NCBI RefSeq assembly: GCF_018604545.1
Contig: NZ_CP075896.1
Coordinates: 1,488,001 to 1,552,000, forward strand
DNA length: 64,000 nucleotides
Direction of reading: 5' to 3'
Origin: Streptomyces koelreuteriae
Lineage (GTDB): Bacteria > Actinomycetota > Actinomycetes > Streptomycetales > Streptomycetaceae
The translations under genes and the position numbers were made by a program. This document shows positions 49,751-58,054 of the stretch, piece by piece. Position 1 is the first letter of the stretch. Each line of letters begins with the position of its first letter. The notes below the pieces were generated by a model. The model had not been told where the DNA came from. It saw nothing but the letters and a program-made list of their open reading frames with translations, and did not search any database.

Positions 49751-50794
49751 ATGGTCCGTACGGCGAGTGCGAGCGTGGCGGCAGGTCCGACGCTGGCGGT
49801 CGTGGCCCGTGAGGCGGGGGTGTCGGTGCCGACCGCGTCCAAGGTGGTCAACGGCCGGGAGGACGTGGCGCCCGAGACCCGCCGCCGGGTCACCGAGGCG
49901 CTCGACCGGCTCGGCTATGTGCGCAGACCCCGCTTCGACGCGGCGAAGGCGCCCCGACTGGTCGACCTGGTCGTGCACTCGCTGGAGAGCTCCTGGTCGG
50001 GCGCGGTGCTGCACGGGGTGGAGGAGGCGGCGCACGACGCGGGCCTGGAGGTCGTGGTGTCGGCGGCCCTGACCCGCTCCCGGGTCGGCCGCCCGGAGCG
50101 CGGCTGGCTGGACAAGCTGGTCGCCCGGGGCTCCTCCGGGGTCCTGTTCAATCTGGCCGAGCTGAGCGACTCGCAGTACGCCTGGCTGGAGCAGCACCGC
50201 ATCCCGTTCGTGATGATCGACCCGGTCCAGGAGCCGCCGGAGGGAGTCGTCTCGGTGGGGGCGGCGAACTGGCAGGGCGGTCTGACGGCCACCGGGCATC
50301 TGCTGTCCCTGGGGCATGAGCGCGTCGCCGTGATCGCCGGCGACCGGCGCACGCTGTGCAGCAGCGCCCGGGTCGCCGGTTACCGCTCGGCGCTCGCCTC
50401 GGCCGGGGTGCGGCACCGCGCCGAATACGTACGGCACGCCGGTTTCGACGAGGGCCTGGCCCGCGGCCGCATGCTGGAGCTCCTCGACCTGCCCGAGCCG
50501 CCGACGGCCGTCTTCGTCTGCTCGGACCGGATGGCGCTGGGGGTGTACGAGGCCCTGGCCGAGCGGGGGTTGAAGGTCCCGCACGACGTCAGCGTGGTGG
50601 GCTTCGACGACCTGCCCGAGGCCCGCTGGGCCTCCCCCGCCCTGACGACGGTCCGCCAGCCGCTGTCGGAGATGGCCGCGACGGCCCTGCGCGCGCTGCT
50701 GCGCGTGATGGACGGGCACCGCCCGGAGAGCACACGGACGGAGTTGTCGACCCGGCTGGTGGAACGGGCCAGTACGGCGGCGCCGCGAGCGTAG
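49751..50794 (+). CDS. LacI-family transcriptional regulator (distinct from paralogues 1 and 2)
   Basis: 347 residues. The HTH is LAVVAREAGVSVPTASKVVN, diverged from the other two LacI proteins (Thr-Ala-Ser-Lys instead of Thr/Ala-Ser-Val-Ser-Arg in the recognition helix). That fits a different operator. The sensor domain contains GATGHLLSLGHERVAVIAG-like sequence and VVGFDDLPEARWASPALTTV. An operator-like site in its own promoter recurs upstream of the rhamnogalacturonan lyase/esterase pair and of the 2-hydroxyacid dehydrogenase, so it may be the pectin-fragment repressor for the region. AGAGGTGG upstream supports the ATG. Confidence 0.9.
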   Translation: MVRTASASVAAGPTLAVVAREAGVSVPTASKVVNGREDVAPETRRRVTEALDRLGYVRRPRFDAAKAPRLVDLVVHSLESSWSGAVLHGVEEAAHDAGLEVVVSAALTRSRVGRPERGWLDKLVARGSSGVLFNLAELSDSQYAWLEQHRIPFVMIDPVQEPPEGVVSVGAANWQGGLTATGHLLSLGHERVAVIAGDRRTLCSSARVAGYRSALASAGVRHRAEYVRHAGFDEGLARGRMLELLDLPEPPTAVFVCSDRMALGVYEALAERGLKVPHDVSVVGFDDLPEARWASPALTTVRQPLSEMAATALRALLRVMDGHRPESTRTELSTRLVERASTAAPRA

Positions 50795-50979
50795 GACGTT
50801 CGGCACGCGCGTGCGCCCTCCCCCACTGACGGTCGCTCCCTCGTCCGTCGCACACCCCCTGCGCGCGCCGCGCGCCCGTCGCCGTGGGGAACTGGTGCGC
50901 ACGGGCCGGCGTCGAACGGTGCGGTGGGGAGGGGCCGTTGCCCGGGGGCGGGATGGCGGCGGGCAGTGGGGGGACGACC

Positions 50980-51402
50980 ATGACACGCTGGCAGCCGCTT
51001 CCGGACGCACTGCCGAGGGAGGCCCGGCATCTGGTCGAGCAGCTGCGGGCCCTGAAGGACCGCACCGGTCTGAGCTTGGCCGAACTGGCGCGGCGGACGG
51101 CGTACAGCAAGTCGTCGTGGCAGCGGTATCTCAGCGGGGCCAAGCAGCCGCCGAGGGGGGCGGTGCAGGCGCTGTGCCGGGTGGCCGGAGCGGATCAGGC
51201 ACGGCTGCTGGCGGTGTGGGAGCTGGCCGATCCGACATGGCCGCGCGGTGCGGCGATGCCGGCCGGGCAGGCGGTGGACGTCGTGGCGCCGCCGCCCGGT
51301 GCCGAGTACCGGCGGTGGCGAGCGGCGGCGCTGGTCTCCTTCGCGGTCATCGTCGTACTGGTGGCGGGGCTGCTGTGGGCGCTGCCCACGGGGAGCGGGT
51401 GA
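50980..51402 (+). CDS. Helix-turn-helix (XRE) protein with C-terminal membrane helix
   Basis: 140 residues. The XRE-type HTH (about 18-75) contains LRALKDRTGLSLAELARRTA and YSKSSWQRYLSGAKQPPRGA. A linker is followed by a single transmembrane helix near the C-terminus (AALVSFAVIVVLVAGLLWAL). It is a membrane-bound DNA-binding protein, a layout frequent in Streptomyces. The ATG at 50980 has a G-rich tract upstream; ATG 50953 would add 9 residues. It is convergent with the secreted peptidoglycan-binding-like protein that follows, and the pair may act together. Confidence 0.82.
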   Translation: MTRWQPLPDALPREARHLVEQLRALKDRTGLSLAELARRTAYSKSSWQRYLSGAKQPPRGAVQALCRVAGADQARLLAVWELADPTWPRGAAMPAGQAVDVVAPPPGAEYRRWRAAALVSFAVIVVLVAGLLWALPTGSG

Positions 51403-51426
51403 CCCCGGGGTCACCCGCCCGGGCAC

Positions 51427-51963
51427 TCAGCCGACCGTGCGGTAGTGCGCGTTCTTCCAGGGCCCGACGTTCTTGAGCTTCACCTGGTACTTGCCGCCCA
51501 CGCGCTTGAAGTTGACGTTCCGCGCGTCGCCCTTGTACTGGACGATGTTGCCCGGGAGGCTCTGCAGCCGGGTCTGGGCGAAGTCCCAGCTCTCGCTGAC
51601 GACGGTGCCGTCGGTCTCGGGGAGGTTGTGCCGGCTCTGCCACCACTGCGTGGCCGACTCGGTCTCCGGTCCGAACGAGCCGTCCATCTGGCTCTTCTTG
51701 AAGGGCCGCCACTCGCCCTCGTCGTCCTCCCACAGGGCGCCGTCCGCCCACAGGACCGTCTCCCACAGGGCGATGGCGTTGCCCCTGGAGTAGGCATCGA
51801 CGCCGAGGTTCTCCTCGTCCTCCCAGTCGTTGGTGACAGCGCCGCCGCCGTCGATGCCGAAGTACGCGGCGGCGTTCGCGGCCGGTGCCAGGGCGATCCC
51901 GGTGGCCCCGCCCCCCAGCAACAGGGCCGTCACCATCGCCGTGGCCCGAATGCGCATGCTCAT
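51427..51963 (-). CDS. Small secreted protein with peptidoglycan-binding-like domain
   Basis: 178 residues. ATG 51963 has AAAGGAA 6 nt upstream. Sec signal peptide (about 1-28, ending PAANAAA). The mature part contains MDGSFGPETESATQWWQSRH and DGTVVSESWDFAQTRLQ, which match the pattern of a peptidoglycan_binding_1 helical repeat (a G-P-x-T...A...Q signature), and a short basic C-terminal strand region. It should act in the cell wall. The frame extends to 52230 but that part is out of coding style. Confidence 0.8.
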   Translation of the reverse strand: MSMRIRATAMVTALLLGGGATGIALAPAANAAAYFGIDGGGAVTNDWEDEENLGVDAYSRGNAIALWETVLWADGALWEDDEGEWRPFKKSQMDGSFGPETESATQWWQSRHNLPETDGTVVSESWDFAQTRLQSLPGNIVQYKGDARNVNFKRVGGKYQVKLKNVGPWKNAHYRTVG

Positions 51964-52190
51964 GCGGTGTTCCTTTCCGAACCGCCGTCCCCCGCGGGTC
52001 ACCCCTGGGGCGGCTCGTCTCGTCTGGCACCGCACAGCCTCACGTCCGGCCCCCGGGCAGGGCGAGCGTTCCCGGCGTTCACGGACCGCCCAGGGACGAC
52101 TCGGGCGCGGGGCGGCCAAGTCCCGGCCGAGCGTGGGACGCACGGGGCCGTCCTGGGCCGGAAGACGGCTCCCCGGCATCCGGGCCGGTT

Positions 52191-52212
52191 CCCAACAAAA
52201 GTGTTTGTTGGG
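52191..52212. promoter_or_regulatory. Perfect AT-rich palindrome upstream of the DUF5954 gene
   Basis: CCCAACAAA-AGTG-TTTGTTGGG, 9-bp arms, 44 bp before the ATG at 52257 and inside very GC-rich DNA. The position suggests an operator over the promoter; as a hairpin it could also be a terminator of something upstream, but no plus-strand gene ends nearby. Confidence 0.5.
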
Positions 52213-52244
52213 TCGCCCGGCCCCCCGCACCTCCCCCCGGACGG

Positions 52245-52250
52245 CACAAT
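52245..52250 (+). promoter_or_regulatory. Weak -10-like box for the DUF5954 gene
   Basis: CACAAT followed by 6 nt and the ATG at 52257, matching the leaderless layout seen for neighbouring genes. Confidence 0.35.
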
Positions 52251-52256
52251 GCGTGC

Positions 52257-53288
52257 ATGGATGATGACTGGCAGCAACAGATCGACGCTCTCCAGGAGGA
52301 GTTGGTCCGCCGCGACGACCCCGCCGCCTGGGTCCGGGAGGCCGACGCGATGGACGCCTCGCGGCGCTATCCCGCTCTGTCGCTGCGCGGGCCGGTCTTC
52401 GGGGTCGCCGCGCAGGATCCCGCAGCGGGACCGGACTGGCGGCTGCTGAAGCCGGTGACGGACGGCATGCCGCAGATGGCCCGGGACGGGCTGCACTCGC
52501 ACCTGTGGTTCATGGCGAAGGACGACACCGACGACCCGGCCGTCCGGCGCGAACTGCTGGCCGCCGTCGCGGTGATGGAGCGCGAGCCGGTGAACGAGGT
52601 GGAGGCGTGCGGGGTGCGCTACCGGGTCGTACGCGGCGACGAGTTCGCCCGCTGCGACGACGACGGTCTCGAACCGCCGCGCCCCACCGACCTGGAGCCG
52701 GCCTCGCGGTCGTGGGACAAGCGAGCGAAGGACACCCCCTCCCCGGACGTCGGCTTCCTCCTCGACCCGGCCCGCCCGGACGGTCTGGCGGCGGGCGCGC
52801 TGCGGCTGGGGCTGAGCGACTTCGCGTACACGGGCGCCCGCTTTCCCTCCGACGTCCGCCGGGACTCCGAGCGTGCGGTGACCACCCACCCGGAGCCCGT
52901 GCTGCTGCCCACCGGATTCGGCGTGGTCGAGCGCGGCCGGCACGGCTGGCAGCCATGCGGCACGCTCATGGCCTCACCCCACGACGCCCGGCGGCTGCTC
53001 TACAACGGCATGTCCGAGATCTGGGCGATGCTCTACCAGTACGACGACGCCAAGAAGGCGCGGTACGCGCGCGCCGCCGAGGAGTACAAGGCACTCGACC
53101 GCGCCGACGAGTTCCGCTTCGACGACCGCCTCTTCCGGATCTGCCGCGTCGAACGCTTTCTGCGCATGGGCCCCGACGGACCGGAAGGCCCGCGCCCTTC
53201 GGACATCGACGAGTACGGCCCCATGAAGATGCACCCGACGATGGACGAGGACGGCACCATCCACTACGAGTCGGAGACGGCGGACTAG
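52257..53288 (+). CDS. DUF5954 family protein
   Basis: 343 residues, acidic, no signal peptide or membrane helix. The N-terminus (DDPAAWVREADAMDASRRYP, ALSLRGPVFGVAAQDP) is the signature I associate with the actinobacterial family DUF5954. The C-terminal half has a helical segment (QYDDAKKARYARAAEEYKAL) and ends in an acidic tail. The function is unknown. There is no ribosome-binding site at the ATG, and a -10-like box lies 6 nt upstream, so the transcript may be leaderless. Confidence 0.8.
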   Translation: MDDDWQQQIDALQEELVRRDDPAAWVREADAMDASRRYPALSLRGPVFGVAAQDPAAGPDWRLLKPVTDGMPQMARDGLHSHLWFMAKDDTDDPAVRRELLAAVAVMEREPVNEVEACGVRYRVVRGDEFARCDDDGLEPPRPTDLEPASRSWDKRAKDTPSPDVGFLLDPARPDGLAAGALRLGLSDFAYTGARFPSDVRRDSERAVTTHPEPVLLPTGFGVVERGRHGWQPCGTLMASPHDARRLLYNGMSEIWAMLYQYDDAKKARYARAAEEYKALDRADEFRFDDRLFRICRVERFLRMGPDGPEGPRPSDIDEYGPMKMHPTMDEDGTIHYESETAD

Positions 53289-53324
53289 AGAGGACCGGGG
53301 AGGACCGGGGAGGCCCAGGAAGGA

Positions 53325-53732
53325 CTAGGCCCGTTCCATCAGCCGCTTGAGGGCGGTGAGGTCGGCGGAGACCGCCTCACCGTCGCGGCGGAACTCCTCG
53401 TCGCTCATCCCGGGCCGCCGGCGCAGGGTGAACACCACCTCGCAGCCGTCGCCGTCGGCGATCACCCGCATCGGATTGTGCACGGTCTGCCCCGAGGGCA
53501 GGGTGACGTCGTGGTCGAGCACGCCGAACTCGTTCCTGGGCGTGAACACGACCACGACCCGCCCCATGGGCGACTCCCCCACCCACCGGCCGTCCACCTT
53601 CTCCATGGAACGGGCCAGCCCGGGAGCCCAGCCGGGGACGTTGACGGGGTCGCAGACGTAGTCGTAGACCTCCTGGGCGGGACGGTCGATCGGAATGCCG
53701 AGGTGCCGGGATCGCTGTGTCGTGGTCGTCAT
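53325..53732 (-). CDS. SRPBCC-fold protein (START/polyketide-cyclase-like)
   Basis: 135 residues, the usual size. The pattern IPIDRPAQEVYDYVCDPVNV PGWAP is typical of SRPBCC domains, a helix-grip fold with a hydrophobic cavity for a small ligand. No catalytic residues can be inferred. The ATG at 53732 is the start of family similarity, and a TAACGT box lies 7 nt upstream. It is divergent from the VOC-family gene, with a long inverted repeat between the two. Confidence 0.83.
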   Translation of the reverse strand: MTTTTQRSRHLGIPIDRPAQEVYDYVCDPVNVPGWAPGLARSMEKVDGRWVGESPMGRVVVVFTPRNEFGVLDHDVTLPSGQTVHNPMRVIADGDGCEVVFTLRRRPGMSDEEFRRDGEAVSADLTALKRLMERA

Positions 53733-53739
53733 GGCGGCG

Positions 53740-53745
53740 ACGTTA
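53740..53745 (-). promoter_or_regulatory. -10-like box, leaderless promoter for the SRPBCC gene
   Basis: TAACGT, then 7 nt, then the ATG at 53732. Confidence 0.45.
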
Positions 53746-53763
53746 CGCGGGCGGCCGGGAGAG

Positions 53764-53828
53764 GGTCTTGAACGGATCGGACACGGGCGCGGCCGGGGTG
53801 GGACCGGGTGTCCGTTTCCTTCAAGACC
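53764..53828. repeat. Long imperfect inverted repeat in a divergent promoter region
   Basis: GGTCTTGAACGGATCGGACAC (53764-53784, shown split: GGTCTTGAA + CGGATCGGACAC) pairs with 53808-53828, starting GTGTCCG and ending TTCAAGACC. 18 of 21 positions pair, around 23 bases. It lies between the SRPBCC gene and the VOC gene and probably forms two operator copies for one regulator, for example the AraC-type protein at 54243. Confidence 0.55.
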
Positions 53829-53846
53829 GCCCGCCCCGGGCCTGCC

Positions 53847-53852
53847 TACGGT
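53847..53852 (+). promoter_or_regulatory. -10-like box, leaderless promoter for the VOC gene
   Basis: TACGGT, then GGGCCC, then the ATG at 53859. Confidence 0.5.
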
Positions 53853-53858
53853 GGGCCC

Positions 53859-54263
53859 ATGAACGCACGATTCGATGCCATCGGCCTGGTCGTCTCCGAC
53901 ATGGCCGCCTCCGTCGCCTTCTACCGCCGGCTCGGGTTCGCCTTCCCGGACGGCGCCGAGGAGCAGCCGCACGCCGAGGCGGAACTGCCCGGCGGGCTCC
54001 GGCTGATGTTCGACACCGAGGAGACGGTCCGCTCCTTCCTCCCGGCGTGGCAGCCGCCCGCCGGCGGGGGCCGGGCCTCGCTGGCCCTGCGGTGCGACGG
54101 GCCGGCGGACGTGGACGCGATGTACGAGGAACTGGTGGGCTCCGGGTACCACGGCGAACTCAAGCCCTGGGACGCCTTCTGGGGCCAGCGGTACGCCGTC
54201 GTGCTCGACCCTGACGGCAATGGGGTGGACCTGTTCGCCCCGCTAGCCTCGGCCGGCGAGTAG
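53859..54263 (+). CDS. VOC-superfamily (glyoxalase/bleomycin-resistance-like) protein
   Basis: 134 residues with the paired beta-alpha-beta-beta-beta modules: [20 protein letters not shown] opens the first, and [17 protein letters not shown] closes the second. Family members bind metals or small molecules; the canonical metal positions are not all obvious here. ATG 53859 is favoured over the frame start at 53808, which lies inside the inverted repeat. Its 3' end overlaps the convergent AraC-type gene by 21 bp. Confidence 0.87.
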   Translation: MNARFDAIGLVVSDMAASVAFYRRLGFAFPDGAEEQPHAEAELPGGLRLMFDTEETVRSFLPAWQPPAGGGRASLALRCDGPADVDAMYEELVGSGYHGELKPWDAFWGQRYAVVLDPDGNGVDLFAPLASAGE

Positions 54264-54932
54264 CTCACCCAGCGGCACACCCGCCAGCTCCCTGACGTCA
54301 CGGGCCAGATGGGCCTGGTCGGCGTATCCGGCCCGGGCGGCCGTATCCGCGAAGGGCACACCGCGCCGGGCCAGTGCGAGCGCGCGGCGCAGCCGCAGGA
54401 TACGGGCCAGGGTCTTGGGGCCGTAGCCGAACGCGGCGAGCGAACGGCGATGCAACTGGCGTGCCCCCAGGCCGAGTTCATCGGCGGTGGCGGCGACCGG
54501 GCGGCCCGTGTCGAGGGCCGTGACGACCTGCCGCAGTACCGGGTCCGGGGGTCCGGCACCGGCCGCCTGCCGCAGCGCCGCCTCCTCCAGGCCGCTCGCC
54601 GGGTCGGGGGCCGCGTTCACGCGGTCGGCCAGGCGGCGCACCTCCGAGGCCGGCCACAGATCCGCCAGCTCGACGCGGCGGTCTCGCAGCTCGTGCGCGG
54701 GGACGCCGAGGAGCGCGGGAGCCGTGCCCGGGTAGAAGCGGATCCCGGCCCAGGCACCGGCCTCGCCGTCCGTCAGGTAGGCGTGGGTGTCGGGCCCGGC
54801 GACCAGCAGCCGCCCTTCGTGCCACAGCAGGTCCATGCATCCGTCGGGCAGCACGCGCCCCACCCCGTCCCGGTCCGGGGTGTTGGTCCACACGACCGCT
54901 CCCGCCAGCCGCGACGCCCACTCCACGTACAC
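54243..54932 (-). CDS. AraC-family transcriptional regulator with DUF6597-type N-terminus
   Basis: 229 residues. The N-terminal domain (about 1-110, [40 protein letters not shown]) is the beta-barrel sensor seen in DUF6597-type regulators. The C-terminal HTH pair (about 140-229) includes [20 protein letters not shown] and [20 protein letters not shown]. It overlaps the VOC gene at its 3' end, an arrangement that suggests it controls that gene. A TAGCCT box 6 nt before the GTG indicates a leaderless transcript. Confidence 0.87.
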   Translation of the reverse strand: MYVEWASRLAGAVVWTNTPDRDGVGRVLPDGCMDLLWHEGRLLVAGPDTHAYLTDGEAGAWAGIRFYPGTAPALLGVPAHELRDRRVELADLWPASEVRRLADRVNAAPDPASGLEEAALRQAAGAGPPDPVLRQVVTALDTGRPVAATADELGLGARQLHRRSLAAFGYGPKTLARILRLRRALALARRGVPFADTAARAGYADQAHLARDVRELAGVPLGELLAGRG

Positions 54933-54938
54933 GTGGCC

Positions 54939-54944
54939 AGGCTA
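54939..54944 (-). promoter_or_regulatory. -10-like box, leaderless promoter for the AraC-type gene
   Basis: TAGCCT, then GGCCAC, then the GTG at 54932. Confidence 0.45.
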
Positions 54945-54960
54945 CGCCGCCCCTGGCCCC

Positions 54961-55896
54961 TCACGCCGCCCGTGCCCGGTACTCCACCGGGCTCACCCCG
55001 TACACCCGCTTGAACGCGGTCGACAGGGCGAACGCGCTGCCGTAGCCGACCCGGCGGGCCACCGCGTCGAGCGTGTCGTCGGAGTCGCGCAGCCGGTCGG
55101 CGGCCAGGGCGAGGCGCCAGCCGGTGAGGTACGTCATCGGGGGCTCGCCCACCAGGCCGGTGAAGCGGCGGGCGAGCGCGGCGCGGGACACTCCCGCCTT
55201 GGCGGCGAGCGAGGAGACGGTCCACGGGTGGGCGGGGTCGTCCTGGAGCAGACGCAGCACACCGCCGACGACCGGGTCGGCGAGGGCCCGGTACCAGGCG
55301 GGGGCCGCCGCCTCCGGGCGGGCGAACCAGGCCCGCAGGGCGGCGATGACCAGCAGGTCGAGCAGCCGGTCCAGGACGACCTCCTGGCCGGGCTCGTCGC
55401 GGACGATCTCCTCGGCGACGTACGGCGTGAGCGGGCAGGCCCACACGTCGGAAGGGAGGGTGAGCAGGGGCGGCAGGGCGTCCAGCAGCCGTCGGCCGAC
55501 CTCGCCCCGCATCGGGTAGGTGCCGATCAGCATCACGGTGGCGCCGTCGAGCCGGTCGCCCCAGGTGCGCACCCCCAGGTCCATGGAGCCGTTGAGGGGC
55601 CGTCCGTCGGGGTAGCGGCACTCCTGGTCGGGAAGGATCAGTGCCTGCGGGGCCGTACCGGGGTCGTCGGCGCAGGTGTACGGGTCCGGGCCGCGGGCGA
55701 TGGCGAGGTCCCCGGCCCGCAGCAGGACGCGCTCGCCCCGGTCGGGCACCACCCAGGCCTCGCCGCGCGCTACGAGCATCACGGTGAGCGGGGCCCGGTC
55801 CTCCACGCGGACCGCCCACGGCGGGTCGAAACACGCCCTGATCATGAACGCGCCCCGCGCGCGGGGGCCGTCCAGTAGCCCTGCGACTGCGTCCAT
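54961..55896 (-). CDS. AraC-family transcriptional regulator with cupin (Cupin_6) sensor
   Basis: 311 residues. The N-terminal cupin-like domain (about 20-190) has PWAVRVEDRAPLTVMLVARG and WVVPDRGERVLLRAGDLAIA. The AraC DNA-binding domain (about 205-311) has WTVSSLAAKAGVSRAALARR and RRVGYGSAFALSTAFKRVYG VSP. This type is usually divergent from an oxidoreductase gene that it controls, and here it is divergent from an NAD(P)-binding protein. The transcript is probably leaderless (TAACCT box, 6 nt from the ATG). Confidence 0.9.
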   Translation of the reverse strand: MDAVAGLLDGPRARGAFMIRACFDPPWAVRVEDRAPLTVMLVARGEAWVVPDRGERVLLRAGDLAIARGPDPYTCADDPGTAPQALILPDQECRYPDGRPLNGSMDLGVRTWGDRLDGATVMLIGTYPMRGEVGRRLLDALPPLLTLPSDVWACPLTPYVAEEIVRDEPGQEVVLDRLLDLLVIAALRAWFARPEAAAPAWYRALADPVVGGVLRLLQDDPAHPWTVSSLAAKAGVSRAALARRFTGLVGEPPMTYLTGWRLALAADRLRDSDDTLDAVARRVGYGSAFALSTAFKRVYGVSPVEYRARAA

Positions 55897-55902
55897 GGGG
55901 CC

Positions 55903-55908
55903 AGGTTA
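55903..55908 (-). promoter_or_regulatory. -10-like box, leaderless promoter for the cupin-AraC gene
   Basis: TAACCT, then GGCCCC, then the ATG at 55896. Confidence 0.5.
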
Positions 55909-55977
55909 GACGCGGGCGTATGGGAATGAGCCGTTCAGCGATGGTTCCGTGGCGCGTACGGCAGTTGACTCGACGGC

Positions 55978-56823
55978 ATGACGAACACGACACGGAACAC
56001 GCAGGGCATGACGGTGGTGGTGACGGGCGCCTCGGGCCGCACGGGGAGCCGGGTGGCGCGGGCCGCGGAGGCCGCGGGGCTCACGGTGCGGGCCGCGTCC
56101 CGGGCGACCGGGTTCGACTGGTGGGACCGCTCGACCTGGGCGGCGACCCTGCGCGGGGCCGACGCGGCCTATCTCGCCCACCCCTCGGACGTCGGCGCGC
56201 CCGGCGCCGCCGAGGCGGTCGGGGCGCTGGCGCGGGAGGCGGTCGGGCTCGGGGTGCGGCGGCTGGTGCTGCTGTCCGCGCGGGGCGAGGACCAGGCCGT
56301 GGCGACCGAGGAGGCGCTGCACGCCTCGGGAGCGGACTGGACGGTCGTACGGGCCGCGTGGTTCGCGCAGAACTTCAGCGAGGGCCCGCTGGTGGCGGAG
56401 CTGCGGGAGCGCGGTGAGCTGGTGTTCCCGGCCGACGAGGTGCGCGAGCCGTTCCTCGACGTGCGCGACATCGCGGACGTGGTGGTGGCCGCGCTGACGG
56501 GCGGCGAGCGGTACGTGGGCCGGACGCTCACCCTGTCGGGGGCGCGGCTGCTGACCTTCGGGGAGGCGGTCGCGGAGATCGCCGCGGCGACGGGGCGGCC
56601 GCTGACGTACCGGGCCGTCTCCACGCGGGACTACGGCGAGGCCATGGTCGGCTTCGGTCTGCCACCGGAGGAGGTCGCGGCCATGACCGGCATCTTCGAC
56701 ACCCTCCTCGACGGCCGCAACGCGCACCTCGAGGACGGTGTGCGCGAGGTCCTGGGCCGCGCGCCCCGGGACTTCGCCGAGTTCGTGCGGGAGGAGGCGG
56801 CGGCCGGGACCTGGAAGGCCTGA
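55978..56823 (+). CDS. NmrA-like NAD(P)-binding oxidoreductase / sensor
   Basis: 281 residues. The dinucleotide-binding motif is VVVTGASGRTGSRVARAAEA, followed by ADAAYLAHPSDVG and RLVLLSARG, typical of atypical short-chain dehydrogenases of the NmrA/QorB-like type. The catalytic Tyr-Lys pair of classical enzymes is not evident. It may reduce quinone-like or reactive compounds or sense redox state, under the divergent cupin-AraC regulator. Two Met starts are possible (55978 and 56008); I keep the first. Confidence 0.87.
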   Translation: MTNTTRNTQGMTVVVTGASGRTGSRVARAAEAAGLTVRAASRATGFDWWDRSTWAATLRGADAAYLAHPSDVGAPGAAEAVGALAREAVGLGVRRLVLLSARGEDQAVATEEALHASGADWTVVRAAWFAQNFSEGPLVAELRERGELVFPADEVREPFLDVRDIADVVVAALTGGERYVGRTLTLSGARLLTFGEAVAEIAAATGRPLTYRAVSTRDYGEAMVGFGLPPEEVAAMTGIFDTLLDGRNAHLEDGVREVLGRAPRDFAEFVREEAAAGTWKA

Positions 56824-56835
56824 GACCGCCGTCCG

Positions 56836-58002
56836 TCACTTCTCCTCGGGCGGCTGCCTCTCCCCGTTGGCCTCGCTGTTCTTCGCGTGGGCGCTCTTCA
56901 CATGGGTGCTCTTCACATGCGTGCGCAGGCGGGCCGAGACGTCCTCCGGGGGCAGGAAGCGGGACCAGCGTTCGGGGAACTCGGAGGGCATGTCGGGGTC
57001 GGCCTCCCCGTGGGCGGCGGCGCGGGCCACGTACTCGGCGACCTGCGCCTGGCGCAGCCGCTCGTTGGCCTCACGGGCCGCGGCCGTGGCGGCGGCCGGC
57101 CAGACCCGGTCGATGGCGGCGTTGACCGCGGCCCCGACCAGCACCGCGAACGCGGACACACCGATCCACAGCAGCACGGCGACGGGCGCGGCCAGGGAGC
57201 CGTAGATCGTGGGGCCCTCGACCGTGCTGGTCAGATAGATCCGCAGCAGGAAGCTGCCGAGCACCCACATGCCGAGGGCGACGAGCGCTCCGGGCACGTC
57301 CTCGATCCACGGAGAGCGGACGGGCACGGACACGTGATAGAGGGTCGTGAGGAAGGCGATCGACAGCAGTATCACCACGGGCCAGTACAGGACCTGCACG
57401 ACCGTCGTCGACCACGGCACGATCCGCACCACCGCGTCCGGCCCGGCCACCATCAGCGGCAGCGCGATGGAGCCGATCAGCAGGGCCACGATGAACAGCG
57501 CGAAGGCCAGCAGCCGCGTCTTGACGATGCCCCGGACCCCGTCGAGGCCGTACATGACGGTGATGGTGTCGATGAAGACGTTCACGGCACGGGAGCCGGA
57601 CCACAGGGCGAACAGGAAGCCGATGGAGATGACGTCGGGCCGGCCGCCCTTCATCACGTCGTGCAGGATCGGCTCGGCGATCTCCCTGACGCCCTGGTCG
57701 GAGAGGATCGTGCGCGCGGCCTCCAGGATGTTGGCCTGGAGGCTCTCGATGGTGTCGGCGCCGGTCCAGGCGTCGACGTAGCCGAGCAGTCCGATCATGC
57801 TGAGCAGCAGCGGCGGCACCGACAGCAGCGTGAAGAACGCGGCCTCGGCGGCGAGGCCCAGGATGCGGTACTCGATGCAGGAGTTGACGGTGTCCTTGAG
57901 CAGCAGCCAGGCGGTCCTGCGCTTGGATACGTTCCGGTAGAGGGCCCGCGCCCGGTGGAGGCGTCCGGAGGGTGTGTCGGGGGTTTCACTTCCTGGCTGC
58001 AC
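56836..58002 (-). CDS. YihY/BrkB-family integral membrane protein
   Basis: 388 residues. A basic N-terminus is followed by six membrane helices. The YihY signature starts RILGLAAEAAFFTLLSVPPL LL, with ISIGFLFALWSGSRAVNVF and PTIYGSLAAPVAVLLWIGVS A later. The C-terminal 110 residues are charged and cytoplasmic and contain short repeats (HVKSTHVKSAHAK). The old name, tRNA-processing ribonuclease BN, is not supported for this family; its role is unclear, possibly in envelope function. GTG 58002 has a TACCGT box 6 nt upstream. The gene is divergent from the acyl-CoA dehydrogenase. Confidence 0.9.
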   Translation of the reverse strand: MQPGSETPDTPSGRLHRARALYRNVSKRRTAWLLLKDTVNSCIEYRILGLAAEAAFFTLLSVPPLLLSMIGLLGYVDAWTGADTIESLQANILEAARTILSDQGVREIAEPILHDVMKGGRPDVISIGFLFALWSGSRAVNVFIDTITVMYGLDGVRGIVKTRLLAFALFIVALLIGSIALPLMVAGPDAVVRIVPWSTTVVQVLYWPVVILLSIAFLTTLYHVSVPVRSPWIEDVPGALVALGMWVLGSFLLRIYLTSTVEGPTIYGSLAAPVAVLLWIGVSAFAVLVGAAVNAAIDRVWPAAATAAAREANERLRQAQVAEYVARAAAHGEADPDMPSEFPERWSRFLPPEDVSARLRTHVKSTHVKSAHAKNSEANGERQPPEEK

Positions 58003-58008
58003 CCCCTA

Positions 58009-58014
58009 ACGGTA
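58009..58014 (-). promoter_or_regulatory. -10-like box, leaderless promoter for the YihY-family gene
   Basis: TACCGT, then TAGGGG, then the GTG at 58002. Confidence 0.45.
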
Positions 58015-58042
58015 TCCGTCGCGCCCGAGCGCACTCACCCGG

Positions 58043-58048
58043 TAGGTT
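58043..58048 (+). promoter_or_regulatory. -10-like box, leaderless promoter for the acyl-CoA dehydrogenase gene
   Basis: TAGGTT, then CGCACC, then the ATG at 58055. Confidence 0.5.
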
Positions 58049-58054
58049 CGCACC

